Origin: Oligosphaera ethanolica
GTDB lineage: Bacteria; Verrucomicrobiota; Lentisphaeria; Oligosphaerales; Oligosphaeraceae
DNA: 64,000 bases
Direction: 5' to 3'
Assembly (NCBI RefSeq): GCF_030814695.1
Contig: NZ_JAUSVL010000001.1
Coordinates: forward strand, 3,260,227 to 3,324,226
Part shown: positions 8,398 to 19,484 of the stretch, in pieces
Numbering within the stretch: position 1 is the stretch's first letter
Layout: every line of letters starts with the position of its first letter
The notes under the pieces: model-generated
The model's input: only the letters and a program-made list of their open reading frames with translations
What the model was told of the DNA's origin: nothing
The model's database searches: none
Translations under genes and position numbers: made by a program

Positions 8398-9780
8398 TTA
8401 GCCCGCGATGCAGACCAGTTCGAAGTTTTCGATGATGCCCTTGAGGGTCTGGAGGAAGCGCGCGCCGGGGGCGCCGTCGATGACCATATGGTTCATGGTG
8501 AGGGAGAACTGCATGAAGTCGCGGTAGCTGATGTCGCCGTTGTTATCGCGCACGGGGCGTAGGATGGTCTTGCAGACGCCGAGGATGGCGACCTGCGGGG
8601 CGCTGATAACGGGCGTGAAGGTGGTGATGCCGAAAGCGCCGAGGTTACTGACGGTGAAGGTCCCTCCGGCCATCAAGTCGGGGTTGAGATTGCCGTCGTT
8701 GGCCTGTTTGGCCAGGCCCTTGACCGTCTTGGCCATTTCGCCGAGTGACATGGCCTGGGCGTTGTGCAGCACCGGCACCATCAGGCCGCGCGGCGTGTCG
8801 CAGGCAAAACCGACGTTGATCGCCGAATGCATGCGCAGGACGTTGTCCGCGAACTCCGCATTGAATTCGGGGTGTTTCTGCAGGGTCTTGATGACGGCGA
8901 ACATGACCATGTCACCGATGTTGATATTGGCGAGCTTGAGGGCCTCGCCCTGATCCTTGATGCGCTGCCGCAGGGCCAGCAGGCCGGTGACGTCGGCTTC
9001 GGCATTGAGCGTGTACTGGGCCATGCTGCTCAGCGATTCGTGCAGGCGCTTGGCAATGATCTTGCGAATCTGCGGGAAGGGCTTCTCCGTAATCACGTCC
9101 GCTTTGGCAGTCGGGGCGGAGGAAGCAGCGGGGGCAGCGGGGGCAGCGGGGGTTTGCGCGGCTGGTGTGGCTTTGCCCATGTCTTCGGCGCGGATCATGC
9201 CGCTGACGCCAGTGCCGGCGGTGGGCGCGGCGACGCCGTCAGCGCGCAGGGCGGCGGCGGCGGGGCTCAGATGCGGGGCGCTGCGGAAGGCGTCGGCGAC
9301 GTCCTTTTCCATGATGCGGCCATTGGCGCCGCTGCCAGCGATTTCCGGCAAGACAAAAGGATGCTCGGCGACGTATTTTTTTGCGCGGGGGCTCAGCGGT
9401 GCGTTGGCGACTGGCGTGGCAGGGGCGGCGGCGGCTGTGGCCGCTTCGGCGGGCGCGGGAGCGGCGGTGGCTGGCGCGGGGGCTGGCTCGGCGGCGGCAG
9501 GTGCTTTGCCGCCGGCGGGTGCGAGAGTGCTGGCGTCTTCGCCGGGGTTGCCGACGGCGAGAATATTCTGGAGCACGGGCACGAGATCGCCTTCCTGCCA
9601 GAAGAGTGCGAGGACGGTGCCTTCGGCGGTTGCTTCGATTTCGATGGCGGACTTGTCGGTTTCGACATCGCAGATGATGTCGCCGGTCTTGATGGCATCG
9701 CCGACTTTTACGCGCCATTTACTGAGCAGGCATTCTTCGACGGAGTTGCCGGCTTTGGGCATTACGATTGCATTTGCCAT
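8398..9780 (-). CDS. 2-oxoacid dehydrogenase E2 acyltransferase
   Basis: 460 residues: one lipoyl domain (1-77, acceptor lysine in VETDKSAIEIEA), an Ala/Pro-rich linker, a peripheral subunit-binding domain (about 132-168, LSPRAKKYVAEH...GSGANGRIMEKDV), a second flexible linker, and the catalytic core (about 230-460). The active site reads NHMVIDGAPGARF, keeping the His and Asp of the family's DHRxxDG motif. It passes the acyl group from lipoyl to CoA and forms the core of the complex. It is first of the three enzyme genes, 54 bases after the DeoR-type regulator. The long linkers are low-complexity and probably disordered. Confidence 0.92.
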   Translation of the reverse strand: MANAIVMPKAGNSVEECLLSKWRVKVGDAIKTGDIICDVETDKSAIEIEATAEGTVLALFWQEGDLVPVLQNILAVGNPGEDASTLAPAGGKAPAAAEPAPAPATAAPAPAEAATAAAAPATPVANAPLSPRAKKYVAEHPFVLPEIAGSGANGRIMEKDVADAFRSAPHLSPAAAALRADGVAAPTAGTGVSGMIRAEDMGKATPAAQTPAAPAAPAASSAPTAKADVITEKPFPQIRKIIAKRLHESLSSMAQYTLNAEADVTGLLALRQRIKDQGEALKLANINIGDMVMFAVIKTLQKHPEFNAEFADNVLRMHSAINVGFACDTPRGLMVPVLHNAQAMSLGEMAKTVKGLAKQANDGNLNPDLMAGGTFTVSNLGAFGITTFTPVISAPQVAILGVCKTILRPVRDNNGDISYRDFMQFSLTMNHMVIDGAPGARFLQTLKGIIENFELVCIAG

Positions 9781-9834
9781 GGGTGTTGCTCCTGGTGGTT
9801 GCGTTGGTATGGGGGGAAGTAGTGTTGAGGTGTT

Positions 9835-10662
9835 TTATTGATCAGCGCGTGCTGTGCCGGCGTTGGCTTTGGCGGTGGCGTTTTTGCCGGCGACGATGAC
9901 GCGGATGTCACGTTCTTCGAGTTCCTGGCGCGTTTTGGGGTCAATGGCGTCGGTGACCAGCACATCGAGGTGCCAGTCGGGGCCGCAGGTGACAAAGGAG
10001 CTGCAGCCAAGTTTGCTGCGGTCGGCAAGCAGGATGACCTGGCGGGCGCGTTCCATCACTCGGGTTTTGGTGTAGGCCTCGTTGGCGTCGGTCGTGCTCA
10101 TGCCGTCGGTGGTGGTGAAGCCCATGGTGCCCATGAAGGCTTTGTCGACGACGATGTTCTTAAGGATGGGCGAGGACAGCGGCCCGACCAGCGTCCGGCT
10201 GATGGCGCGGAATTCGCCGCCAGTGAGAATGAGGCGGTGGGGGCTTTCCATCAGCTGTGCGGCGGCCATCAGGGAGTTGGTGACGATGGTGAGGGCCTTA
10301 AGGGAATCAAGCATGCGCGCGAGCATCAGCACCGTGCTGCCGCCGTCGAGAAAGATCGTGTCGTGGTCGTGGATGAGGGACAGCGCGGCGGCCGCGATGC
10401 GCTGCTTTTCAGTACTGAACTGCTCTTCCTTGTCGCTGAACAGTGGCTCGGGGCTGCTTTCCTGCTTGACGGCAGCGCCGCCGTGGACGCGCTCCAGGAG
10501 GCCGCGTTCGTGCATGGCCTGCAGGTCGCGGCGCACAGTCGCCTCGGACATGCCCAGGGCCTCGCTGATCGCCGACACCGTTACGACATCCGAGTCATGC
10601 AGGAGCTGCATGATGCGCTGTTCGCGCTCCGCTGTCAGCAGTTTGTGGCCATTGCCGCTCAT
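9835..10662 (-). CDS. DeoR-family transcriptional regulator
   Basis: 275 residues from the ATG at 10662 (MSGNGHKLL). A longer open frame upstream encodes low-complexity sequence and is not used. The N-terminal winged HTH is typical (AEREQRIMQLLHDSD, then ISEALGMSEATVRRDLQAM at about 25-45). The C-terminal sensor domain (about 75-255) has IFLDGGSTVLMLARML, ILTGGEFRAISRTLVG and a late DRSKLG, as in regulators that sense sugar phosphates. It lies directly upstream of E2 in the same direction, so it probably controls the dehydrogenase operon. The effector is unknown. Confidence 0.88.
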   Translation of the reverse strand: MSGNGHKLLTAEREQRIMQLLHDSDVVTVSAISEALGMSEATVRRDLQAMHERGLLERVHGGAAVKQESSPEPLFSDKEEQFSTEKQRIAAAALSLIHDHDTIFLDGGSTVLMLARMLDSLKALTIVTNSLMAAAQLMESPHRLILTGGEFRAISRTLVGPLSSPILKNIVVDKAFMGTMGFTTTDGMSTTDANEAYTKTRVMERARQVILLADRSKLGCSSFVTCGPDWHLDVLVTDAIDPKTRQELEERDIRVIVAGKNATAKANAGTARADQ

Positions 10663-10809
10663 GACGTCGCCCCTTTTTGCGTGGAGATGATTGAATTTGA
10701 TTGAATATAAGGGCGGAATGCCAGAATTAAAGCCGTGTATGAAGTGCAGGTGATCATTTTTGATTGAAAACGGCGCGGGGAGGGAGGGAGAAGGGGAGTG
10801 GGTAGATGG

Positions 10810-10877
10810 GACGTATAGGACGTAGGGGACGTATAGGACGTAGGGGTGAGGACAAATAGGACAAATAGGACGATGAG
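10810..10877 (+). repeat. 9-bp-period array with GAC core
   Basis: Units read GACGTATAG, GACGTAGGG, GACGTATAG, GACGTAGGG, then a 5-base break GTGAG, then GACAAATAG, GACAAATAG, GACGATGAG. The spacing is 9 bp and each unit follows a G, keeping the GGAC core seen in the other arrays. Confidence 0.85.
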
Positions 10878-10943
10878 GTGAATCATCCAGCAAAATCACG
10901 CGGCGCGGGGCAGCGAAATCATGGGGCAAGCGGCGTTAGTGGC

Positions 10944-10971
10944 TTGCAACACGGTGATTGTGGAGTACAGT
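10944..10971 (+). promoter_or_regulatory. Candidate rpsD promoter
   Basis: TTGCAA (10944-10949) and TACAGT (10966-10971) are separated by 16 bases, about 155 bases before the rpsD start. A moderate match to sigma70 sites; the leader would be long enough for S4 autoregulation, which is only an inference. Confidence 0.35.
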
Positions 10972-11130
10972 AAGGGGCTTTTTCGTCTGGTTCAGTCGCC
11001 TCCGGGGCTCTTGCGCGCGAGTGCATAACAGGGTTTCGGACTCCGGCATGCCATAAGGTGCCTGCGGAGCGTATGGTAGCATGGGCGGCGTCAGTGAACA
11101 ACCGGTGTGAAGAAGCGTGAAAGGATGACG

Positions 11131-11772
11131 ATGAAAGGTCCCAAACACACACTCTGCCGTCGTATTGGTCAGTGCATCTGGGGTTTGCCGAATTGCCCGA
11201 CCAACAGCCGCGTGATCAAGTCCCGCGAGGGCGGCGAATCGACGTCGACTCCCAAGGCCTATCCGGCCGGCCAGCACGGCCCGACCAAGCGCCGGAACAA
11301 GTTGTCGACCTATGGCGAATTGCTTTTGGAAAAACAGAAACTGCGCACGTTCTACAATCTGAGCGAGCATCAGCTGCAGTTTATCTATAAGAAGGCCAAG
11401 CAGGGCCAGGGCATCACTGGTGACAAGCTGCTGCGTCTTTTGGAAATGCGCCTGGTGACGGTTGTGTACCGTGGCGGCTTGACCAGCACGATTTTCGCGG
11501 CTCGTCAGGCTGTGTCGCATCGGCACATTCTGGTTGACGGCAAGATTGTCGATCGCGCCAGCTTTGTTGTCAAGCCCGGCCAGGTAGTGAGCATCAGCTC
11601 CGAGCGTTCGCCGATGCTGTCGACGATTGCCAAGGGCATCGACGCTCCGCTGCCGGCCTACCTGCAGAAGGACAAGGAAGAGTGCAAGGTAACGGTGACC
11701 CACGAGCCGCTGCCCGAGGAAATCAACAGCAACGTCACGATCTCCCGAGTCGTCGAGTACTACGCTCGCTAA
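11131..11772 (+). CDS. rpsD: 30S ribosomal protein S4
   Basis: 213 residues. S4 binds 16S rRNA early in small-subunit assembly. The N-terminal region carries three Cys (CRRIGQCIWGLPNC), then YPAGQHGPTKRRNKLSTYG, a conserved S4 block, then the S4 RNA-binding domain (MRLVTVVYRGGL...ARQAVSHRHILVDGKIV...VKPGQVV) and the usual C-terminal ISRVVEYYAR. The ATG at 11131 fits best because GAAAGGA (11119-11125) is at ribosome-binding distance; in-frame GTG 11107 and ATG 11125 are alternatives. It is monocistronic here, followed by a terminator, rather than in the alpha operon. Confidence 0.97.
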   Translation: MKGPKHTLCRRIGQCIWGLPNCPTNSRVIKSREGGESTSTPKAYPAGQHGPTKRRNKLSTYGELLLEKQKLRTFYNLSEHQLQFIYKKAKQGQGITGDKLLRLLEMRLVTVVYRGGLTSTIFAARQAVSHRHILVDGKIVDRASFVVKPGQVVSISSERSPMLSTIAKGIDAPLPAYLQKDKEECKVTVTHEPLPEEINSNVTISRVVEYYAR

Positions 11773-11801
11773 GCTCCGGCAGAGAACGTTTGCGAATGAT
11801 A

Positions 11802-11836
11802 AAGAGCTACGCGCCTGTGGTGCGTAGCTCTTTTTT
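11802..11836. terminator. Bidirectional terminator between rpsD and the four-helix-bundle gene
   Basis: An 11-bp stem AAGAGCTACGC / GCGTAGCTCTT (11802-11812 with 11822-11832) with a T-run TTTTTT on the plus strand and TTTATC on the minus strand. It can serve both convergent genes. Confidence 0.85.
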
Positions 11837-11866
11837 GTGCGCGGGAGGGGGGGACAATGAAGGTGC

Positions 11867-12622
11867 TCAGCTGCTATTTCTGATCACTTCCATGGTGCCT
11901 GTGCAGGTTGGGTACGCTGAGCAGCCCCAAAACTCGCCCCGTCGTCCCTTTCGCATCCGCATGGGTTGACCACATTGTGGACAAGATGGCGTGTCATTGG
12001 CGCTGCCATGCTGCTGTTCTTGCTTGGCTTCGATACGTATTTTGGCCATGTGCTCATGAAAACCGCCTTCATCGCGGAAGTTTTCGCCGTGCCTCTGCAG
12101 AAGGCTGTCCAGCATATGTATTGCCCTGTTGATGATAATCAGCAGGGTATTGGCGGTGGCAATACTGTCGCCCGTATCGAGCCATGGCGCGAATTTGGCT
12201 TTTTGCGCGAGGATGTGCGCGCAGGAATCGTGGTTGAGGTCATCGCCAAAGGTTGCAGGATCGAAGCGCAGAGCGAAAACGGCGGACGCTGCAGGGGAAG
12301 AATGTGGCCATGGCACTTGGTTGTGATCCAAAAGCCAGGTGATGTAATCATCTCGCAGTTCGCAGAGACTCGCTCGGCCAACGTCAATGAGCTGAATTGC
12401 GGTCGAAATAGAAGTTTTCAGCCGTTCAGAGCCTTCAACGAGGTTTTTGACTCCAGAACGCGCAGCCTGAGTCATCTGGTCGTACTGTCTTCCACATGGA
12501 TCGTTCGTGTGATTCAAGAACCGGCGACAAAAATTGAGCGTGGCAAGCTGGACGATGTTGGTCATGGTGTAGGCATCGAGCCGCCGGTATCCGCCGCATG
12601 AGTGGAAGATTGGTGTTGACAT
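11867..12622 (-). CDS. Four-helix-bundle protein with C-terminal topoisomerase-type zinc ribbon
   Basis: 251 residues. Residues about 20-185 resemble the S23/TIGR02436 four-helix-bundle group with the 'suffix' extension (QYDQMTQAARSGVKNLVEGSE early on, then ALRFDPATFGDD later). The group includes proteins encoded in rRNA intervening sequences and is the fold of the DGR accessory protein Avd. The C-terminal 35 residues form a Cys4 ribbon (CPQCGQPM...GEFWGCSAYPTC) as in topoisomerase I tails that bind single strands. The ATG at 12622 has GAGG 8 bases upstream; an in-frame Met 20 codons later is possible. Its leader is the 42-unit decamer array. Nucleic-acid binding is likely; the role is unknown and no reverse transcriptase is nearby. 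Confidence 0.8.
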   Translation of the reverse strand: MSTPIFHSCGGYRRLDAYTMTNIVQLATLNFCRRFLNHTNDPCGRQYDQMTQAARSGVKNLVEGSERLKTSISTAIQLIDVGRASLCELRDDYITWLLDHNQVPWPHSSPAASAVFALRFDPATFGDDLNHDSCAHILAQKAKFAPWLDTGDSIATANTLLIIINRAIHMLDSLLQRHGENFRDEGGFHEHMAKIRIEAKQEQQHGSANDTPSCPQCGQPMRMRKGRRGEFWGCSAYPTCTGTMEVIRNSS

Positions 12623-12660
12623 GATGCGGGCCTCGTCAAATGAAGCTGGTTTGTAGATAG

Positions 12661-13080
12661 CAGTCGAGGGCAGTCGATGGCGGTCGATAGCAGTCGATGG
12701 CAGTCGATAGCAGTCGATGGCGGTCGATAGCAGTCGATGGCGGTCGATAGCAGTCGATGGCGGTCGATAGCAGTCGATGGCAGTCGAGGGCAGTCGATGG
12801 CGGTCGATAGCAGTCGATGGCGGTCGATAGCGGTCGAGGGCAGTCGATGGCAGTCGATAGCGGTCGAGGGCAGTCGATAGCGGTCGATAGCAGTCGATAG
12901 CAGTCGATGGCAGTCGATGGCAGTCGATGGCAGTCGATGGCAGTCGATGGCAGTCGATGGCGGTCGATAGCAGTCGATGGCAGTCGATGGCGGTCGATAG
13001 CAGTCGATGGCGGTCGAGGGCGGTCGAGGGCGGTCGAGGGCGGTCGATAGCAGTCGAGGGCGGTCGATAGCAGTCGAGGG
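12661..13080 (-). repeat. Perfect-period array of 42 decamers (C[A/G]GTCGA[T/G][A/G]G)
   Basis: Exactly 420 bp and exactly 42 units of 10 bp with no insertions or deletions. Plus-strand units vary only at positions 2, 8 and 9. Five forms occur: CAGTCGATGG (18), CGGTCGATAG (11), CGGTCGAGGG (5), CAGTCGAGGG (4), CAGTCGATAG (4). All three minus-strand frames are open simply because the unit contains no minus-strand stop. It occupies the stretch between a promoter-like sequence (13083-13110) and the start codon of the four-helix-bundle gene, so it would be transcribed as the leader. There are no spacers, so it is not a CRISPR array. Confidence 0.97.
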
Positions 13081-13082
13081 GG

Positions 13083-13110
13083 AGTATAACGCGGCAATAA
13101 AAGAATTCAA
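13083..13110 (-). promoter_or_regulatory. Candidate promoter reading into the decamer array
   Basis: Minus strand TTGAAT (13105-13110), 16-base spacer, TATACT (13083-13088). The predicted start falls at about 13075, inside the first array unit. The spacer and -35 region contain a direct repeat GAATTCTTTTATT. Much more AT-rich than its surroundings, as a promoter would be. Confidence 0.6.
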
Positions 13111-13142
13111 TAAAAGAATTCAGTAAAAACTATTTATTGCTT

Positions 13143-14099
13143 TTAATGCAAGACTTGCGCCGTCATTGTTGCCTGGTCGAGCAGTTTTTGGATGACGGCG
13201 GTAATGGTATCGCTGGTGGCGTTGGGGTACAGGCAGGCGTGGTCGTGGGCATTTGCGGGGCTATGCCATTGGTAGTGGGCGTTGCTGGGGTTGAGGCGCA
13301 GACAGGCGTTGCCTTTTCGGGTGAAGAGCTCGGGATGTTGCCGTGCGGCCCAGAGGGTGGCGACGAGATCCCAACTGGGGCGGTGGAGGTTTTGCTTGCC
13401 GCGGTGCCAGATGCGGTAGGCGTCGTGAATGGGGTTGCCTGGCGGCTGGTCCGGCGGCGAGGTGAGGATGTCGCCGCCGTACCAGGAGACGGTGATGGGC
13501 GTGGGCCAGTCGGCAAGGGCGGCGGCGGCGTGGGCGGCATCCATGCGCCAGTTGAAGACTTCGGCGCCTTCGGGGAAGGGCGCGTTGGCCATGGTGACCA
13601 GCTCGCAGACTTTGCGTTTGACGAGTTCGCGGCCGGGCAGCGGGCTGTATTCGCAGGGGGCAGACGCCAGCAGAGCCGGCAGGAGCGACAGCAGGCCAAC
13701 CGCGCAGACGATGACATTGTGGTCCTCGCTGGCGGCAAGAACGCGGCGGTAGAGGGCGATGGCATCAGACAGGCCAGGGATGTAGCCTGGCGTCAGGCCG
13801 TGCTGGCGGGCAATGAGCTCGTTATAGAAGGGGAAGGCCTTGGCGCGCAGCTGGTCGATGTACGCCGCGTAGGCGGCAGAGTTGGGGCAGTGGCAGTTGA
13901 TGCCCACGGGGACGTCCTCCAGGCCGTAGGTGTTTAGCGCGGCGCGGGTGTAAGCGCCGGGCCATGGCGAGAGGACGTCGCAGATGACCGCGCCGAGGCG
14001 GATATGGCCCTGGCGGTGGCAGTGCATGGCGAGGGCGAGGGCGCCGGCGTCGTCGCAGTCGGTGTCCATGTCGGTGTCGAGGATGATAACGGGCGTCAT
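13143..14099 (-). CDS. Nucleoside hydrolase (IUNH family)
   Basis: 318 residues. The N-terminus DTDMDTDCDDAGALALA carries the Asp cluster that binds catalytic calcium in inosine-uridine-preferring nucleoside hydrolases, which split the N-glycosidic bond of ribonucleosides. Later blocks fit the fold (VIVCAVGLLSLLPALL; VFNWRMDAAHAAAAL in place of the usual EFN; RPSWDLVATLWA with the late Asp). The extended Asp motif matches the IUNH-like subset rather than classical RihA/B/C, so substrate is uncertain. It lies downstream of the beta-galactosidase gene on the same strand with a repeat-bearing 286-base gap. Confidence 0.85.
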   Translation of the reverse strand: MTPVIILDTDMDTDCDDAGALALAMHCHRQGHIRLGAVICDVLSPWPGAYTRAALNTYGLEDVPVGINCHCPNSAAYAAYIDQLRAKAFPFYNELIARQHGLTPGYIPGLSDAIALYRRVLAASEDHNVIVCAVGLLSLLPALLASAPCEYSPLPGRELVKRKVCELVTMANAPFPEGAEVFNWRMDAAHAAAALADWPTPITVSWYGGDILTSPPDQPPGNPIHDAYRIWHRGKQNLHRPSWDLVATLWAARQHPELFTRKGNACLRLNPSNAHYQWHSPANAHDHACLYPNATSDTITAVIQKLLDQATMTAQVLH

Positions 14100-14385
14100 G
14101 AGTGGCTTTCTTTATCCGCAGATTTCGCAGATTATCGCAGATTTTAGCGTCGTGTCTCGCACCGCCGCTGAGCGGCGTTGCCGAGCCACGCCGCCGGGGT
14201 GAGGAATGTTTTTTCTCACGCGAAGGCGCGAAGGCGCGAGGTGAATTCAGTAGCCGCACGGCATGCCGTGCGGCCGGTCTTGCCGCTGCGCGGCAATTCA
14301 GGCCGCCGGGAGGCAGGCTTTTTTACTCACGCGAAGGCGCGAGGTGAATTCTGTAGCCGCACGGCATGCCGTGCGGCCGGTGTCA
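14100..14385. repeat. Duplicated segment with a long palindrome
   Basis: Two direct copies (14215-14278 and 14326-14381) begin CTCACGCGAAGGCGCGA and end with the palindrome GCCGCACGGCATGCCGTG plus CGGC. The first copy has an extra GAAGGCGC. The palindromes could form hairpins in the transcript between the beta-galactosidase and nucleoside hydrolase genes. Confidence 0.8.
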
Positions 14386-17559
<3,174 letters not shown>

Positions 17560-17585
17560 CTATGGATACGGGTTGTATGCGACAC

Positions 17586-19457
17586 TTACGATATAGCGAG
17601 GTGCTGCTGGAGCCAGCGGCGCAGGACGAAAATCATCCAGATGCGGCCCCATGGCACGTGTTTGCGTTCATAGCCCTGCCAGAGATCCTGGAGTGCCTGG
17701 CGGCGGAAGAGGCCGTCCTGCGCGGGGTGGAAGGCGTCGAGCAGCTCCGGCCGCAGGGCGTCTTGGAAATACTGGTCGAAGGGTAGGACGAAGCCCTGCT
17801 TGGGGCGCTTGACGCAGGCATCGGGCAGGCCGGTGCCGGCGGCGTGGACGAGGAGTGGCTTGGGTGGGGAACCGAGTTTATAACGGCTGGGGATGGCCAG
17901 CATGAGCTCGACCAAGTCCTGGTCGATGAGCGGGACGCGGACTTCGAGGCCGTGGGCCATGCTCATCTGGTCGCTGTCGCGCAGTAATGTCGAGAGCATG
18001 TAGCTGCGCAGTTCCCAGAAGGAGATGGCGTTGATGAGGTCATCGTCCGCGCGGCCGGCGAGCTGAGCGAAGCAGCGCTGCTCCCAGTCGCTGGTGCCGG
18101 CGCCGGCGGCGAGGAAGTCCGGGCAGAGCAGCGACTGTCGCAGTTCTGGGGAGAGAATCTGCCGGGTGAGGAAGGTGGCCGGGTAGGGATAGCTCGCGAG
18201 GCGGGCGAGTTTGCGCAGCTTTTCGGAATCACTGCGGGCCGCCAGCGCGGCGGTGGCGCGGGTGGGCATGGCCCGCAGGAAGTTTTGCCAGCGATGGAGC
18301 CGGCGGGGATTGCGAAAGGCCTGGTAGCCGACGAAGAGTTCGTCGCCGCCGACGCCGGAGAGGGCGACTTTGAGGCCGGCGCTGCGGGCGGCTTTGGCGA
18401 CGAACCAGGTGTTCAGGCCGTCGATGCTGGGTTGGTCGAAGGCGTTGATGGCTGCGGGCAGATTGGCCTTGACCTCGTCGCCGCCGAGTTCGAGCTCGTG
18501 GTGGGTGAAGGCGTTGGCCTGGGCTGACAAGGCGGCGAAATGCCGTTCGTCGAAGCGTTTGTCGGCGAAGGCGAGGGTGAACGAGAAGAGATCATCGCTG
18601 GTGGCCTGGCGGAGGAGGGCGACGATGGCGGCGCTGTCGATGCCGCCGCTGAGGAAAGTGCCGAGTTTGACGTCGGCGACGCGCTGTGAGGCGACGGCGT
18701 GCTGGAGGGCCGCGTGGACTTTCTCGCGAATGTTGGAGAGGGCGTTGGCAGGCGGCGCGGTGGCGGTTGGTGGTGGCAGCCAGAACGCGTGCAAGTCGTG
18801 GCTATTGCCCTGGCAGCGCAGCGTGTGTCCCGGCGGGAGTGACTGCAGGCCACGAACGAGCGTAAAGGGCTCCTGGACGGCGCCGTAGGCGAGGAAGCTT
18901 TGCAGGCCATCGGGCGAGAGGGTGCCGGGCATGCCGGCGGCGAGGAGGGCGCGGACTTCGGAGGCGAAGAGCAGGGCGTCGTTGTGCCAACCGTAGTACA
19001 GCGGCTTGATGCCGAGGGGATCGCGGGCGATGACGAGCTCGCGGCGTTGGGCGTCCCACAGGGCGAAGGCGAACATGCCGCGGAGGCGGGAAATGGCGTC
19101 CATGCCCCATTGTGCGTAGGCTTTGAGGATCACTTCCGAGTCGGACTGGCTGCGGAACTGCTGGGAGCCTTGGAGGAGCTGGCGCAGTTCGCGAAAATTG
19201 TAGATTTCGCCGTTGAAGACGAGCCAGTTGCCGGTGTCGGGGTCGAGCATGGGCTGGCTGGCGGCGGCGCTAAGGTCGATAATGGCCAGGCGGCGGTGGC
19301 CGAGGACGACGGTGGGGCTGTCCGAGACGATCTCGCTGCCGGAGCCGTCGGGGCCACGGTGGGCCATGGCGCGGGTCATGGCCGCAACGGCGGCGCGGGC
19401 CTGGTCGGGCCCGGCCCCGGCGTGATTAGCCTGGAAGAAACCGGCGATGCCGCACAT
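17586..19457 (-). CDS. asnB: Asparagine synthetase, glutamine-hydrolysing
   Basis: 623 residues. The N-terminal MCGIAGFF exposes Cys2 as the glutaminase nucleophile, so the ATG at 19457 is certain; HRGPDGSG, GHRRLAIIDLS and FNGEIYNF follow. The synthetase domain has the PPi-loop FLSGGIDSAAIVALL and the later LSGVGGDELFVGY. It converts Asp, Gln and ATP to Asn. Residues through VRVPLIDQDLVELML and KRPKQGFVLPFDQYF match the exosortase-type/AsnB long forms, so a role in modifying a polysaccharide or peptide cannot be excluded. It is 27 bases downstream of the Nudix gene. Confidence 0.92.
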   Translation of the reverse strand: MCGIAGFFQANHAGAGPDQARAAVAAMTRAMAHRGPDGSGSEIVSDSPTVVLGHRRLAIIDLSAAASQPMLDPDTGNWLVFNGEIYNFRELRQLLQGSQQFRSQSDSEVILKAYAQWGMDAISRLRGMFAFALWDAQRRELVIARDPLGIKPLYYGWHNDALLFASEVRALLAAGMPGTLSPDGLQSFLAYGAVQEPFTLVRGLQSLPPGHTLRCQGNSHDLHAFWLPPPTATAPPANALSNIREKVHAALQHAVASQRVADVKLGTFLSGGIDSAAIVALLRQATSDDLFSFTLAFADKRFDERHFAALSAQANAFTHHELELGGDEVKANLPAAINAFDQPSIDGLNTWFVAKAARSAGLKVALSGVGGDELFVGYQAFRNPRRLHRWQNFLRAMPTRATAALAARSDSEKLRKLARLASYPYPATFLTRQILSPELRQSLLCPDFLAAGAGTSDWEQRCFAQLAGRADDDLINAISFWELRSYMLSTLLRDSDQMSMAHGLEVRVPLIDQDLVELMLAIPSRYKLGSPPKPLLVHAAGTGLPDACVKRPKQGFVLPFDQYFQDALRPELLDAFHPAQDGLFRRQALQDLWQGYERKHVPWGRIWMIFVLRRWLQQHLAIS

Positions 19458-19484
19458 GATGCCGTCGTCCTGTCTGTTTGCGGT

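Larger units (their letters stand above)
10663..11130. other. Intergenic region between deoR-type gene and rpsD
   Basis: Divergent upstream region of about 470 bp. It contains the 9-bp-period array at 10810-10877 and a possible rpsD promoter near 10944-10971. Nothing else gene-like is seen. Confidence 0.6.

Noticed and set aside
7018..8562. 514-residue plus-strand open frame opposite lpdA and E2
   Set aside because: Gly/Asp/Phe-biased shadow of two well-supported minus-strand genes.
12661..13080. CRISPR array
   Set aside because: Units are contiguous 10-mers with no spacers, and no cas gene is present.
12562..13110. 182- and 153-residue minus-strand open frames across the decamer array (repeating STAIDCHRLP)
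   Set aside because: The unit has no minus-strand stop codon in any frame, so open frames are automatic. A protein is not needed to explain them, and one frame overlaps the start of the four-helix-bundle gene.
11867..13142. Diversity-generating retroelement
   Set aside because: The protein resembles the Avd fold group, but no reverse transcriptase, template repeat or variable C-terminal target was found within the window.
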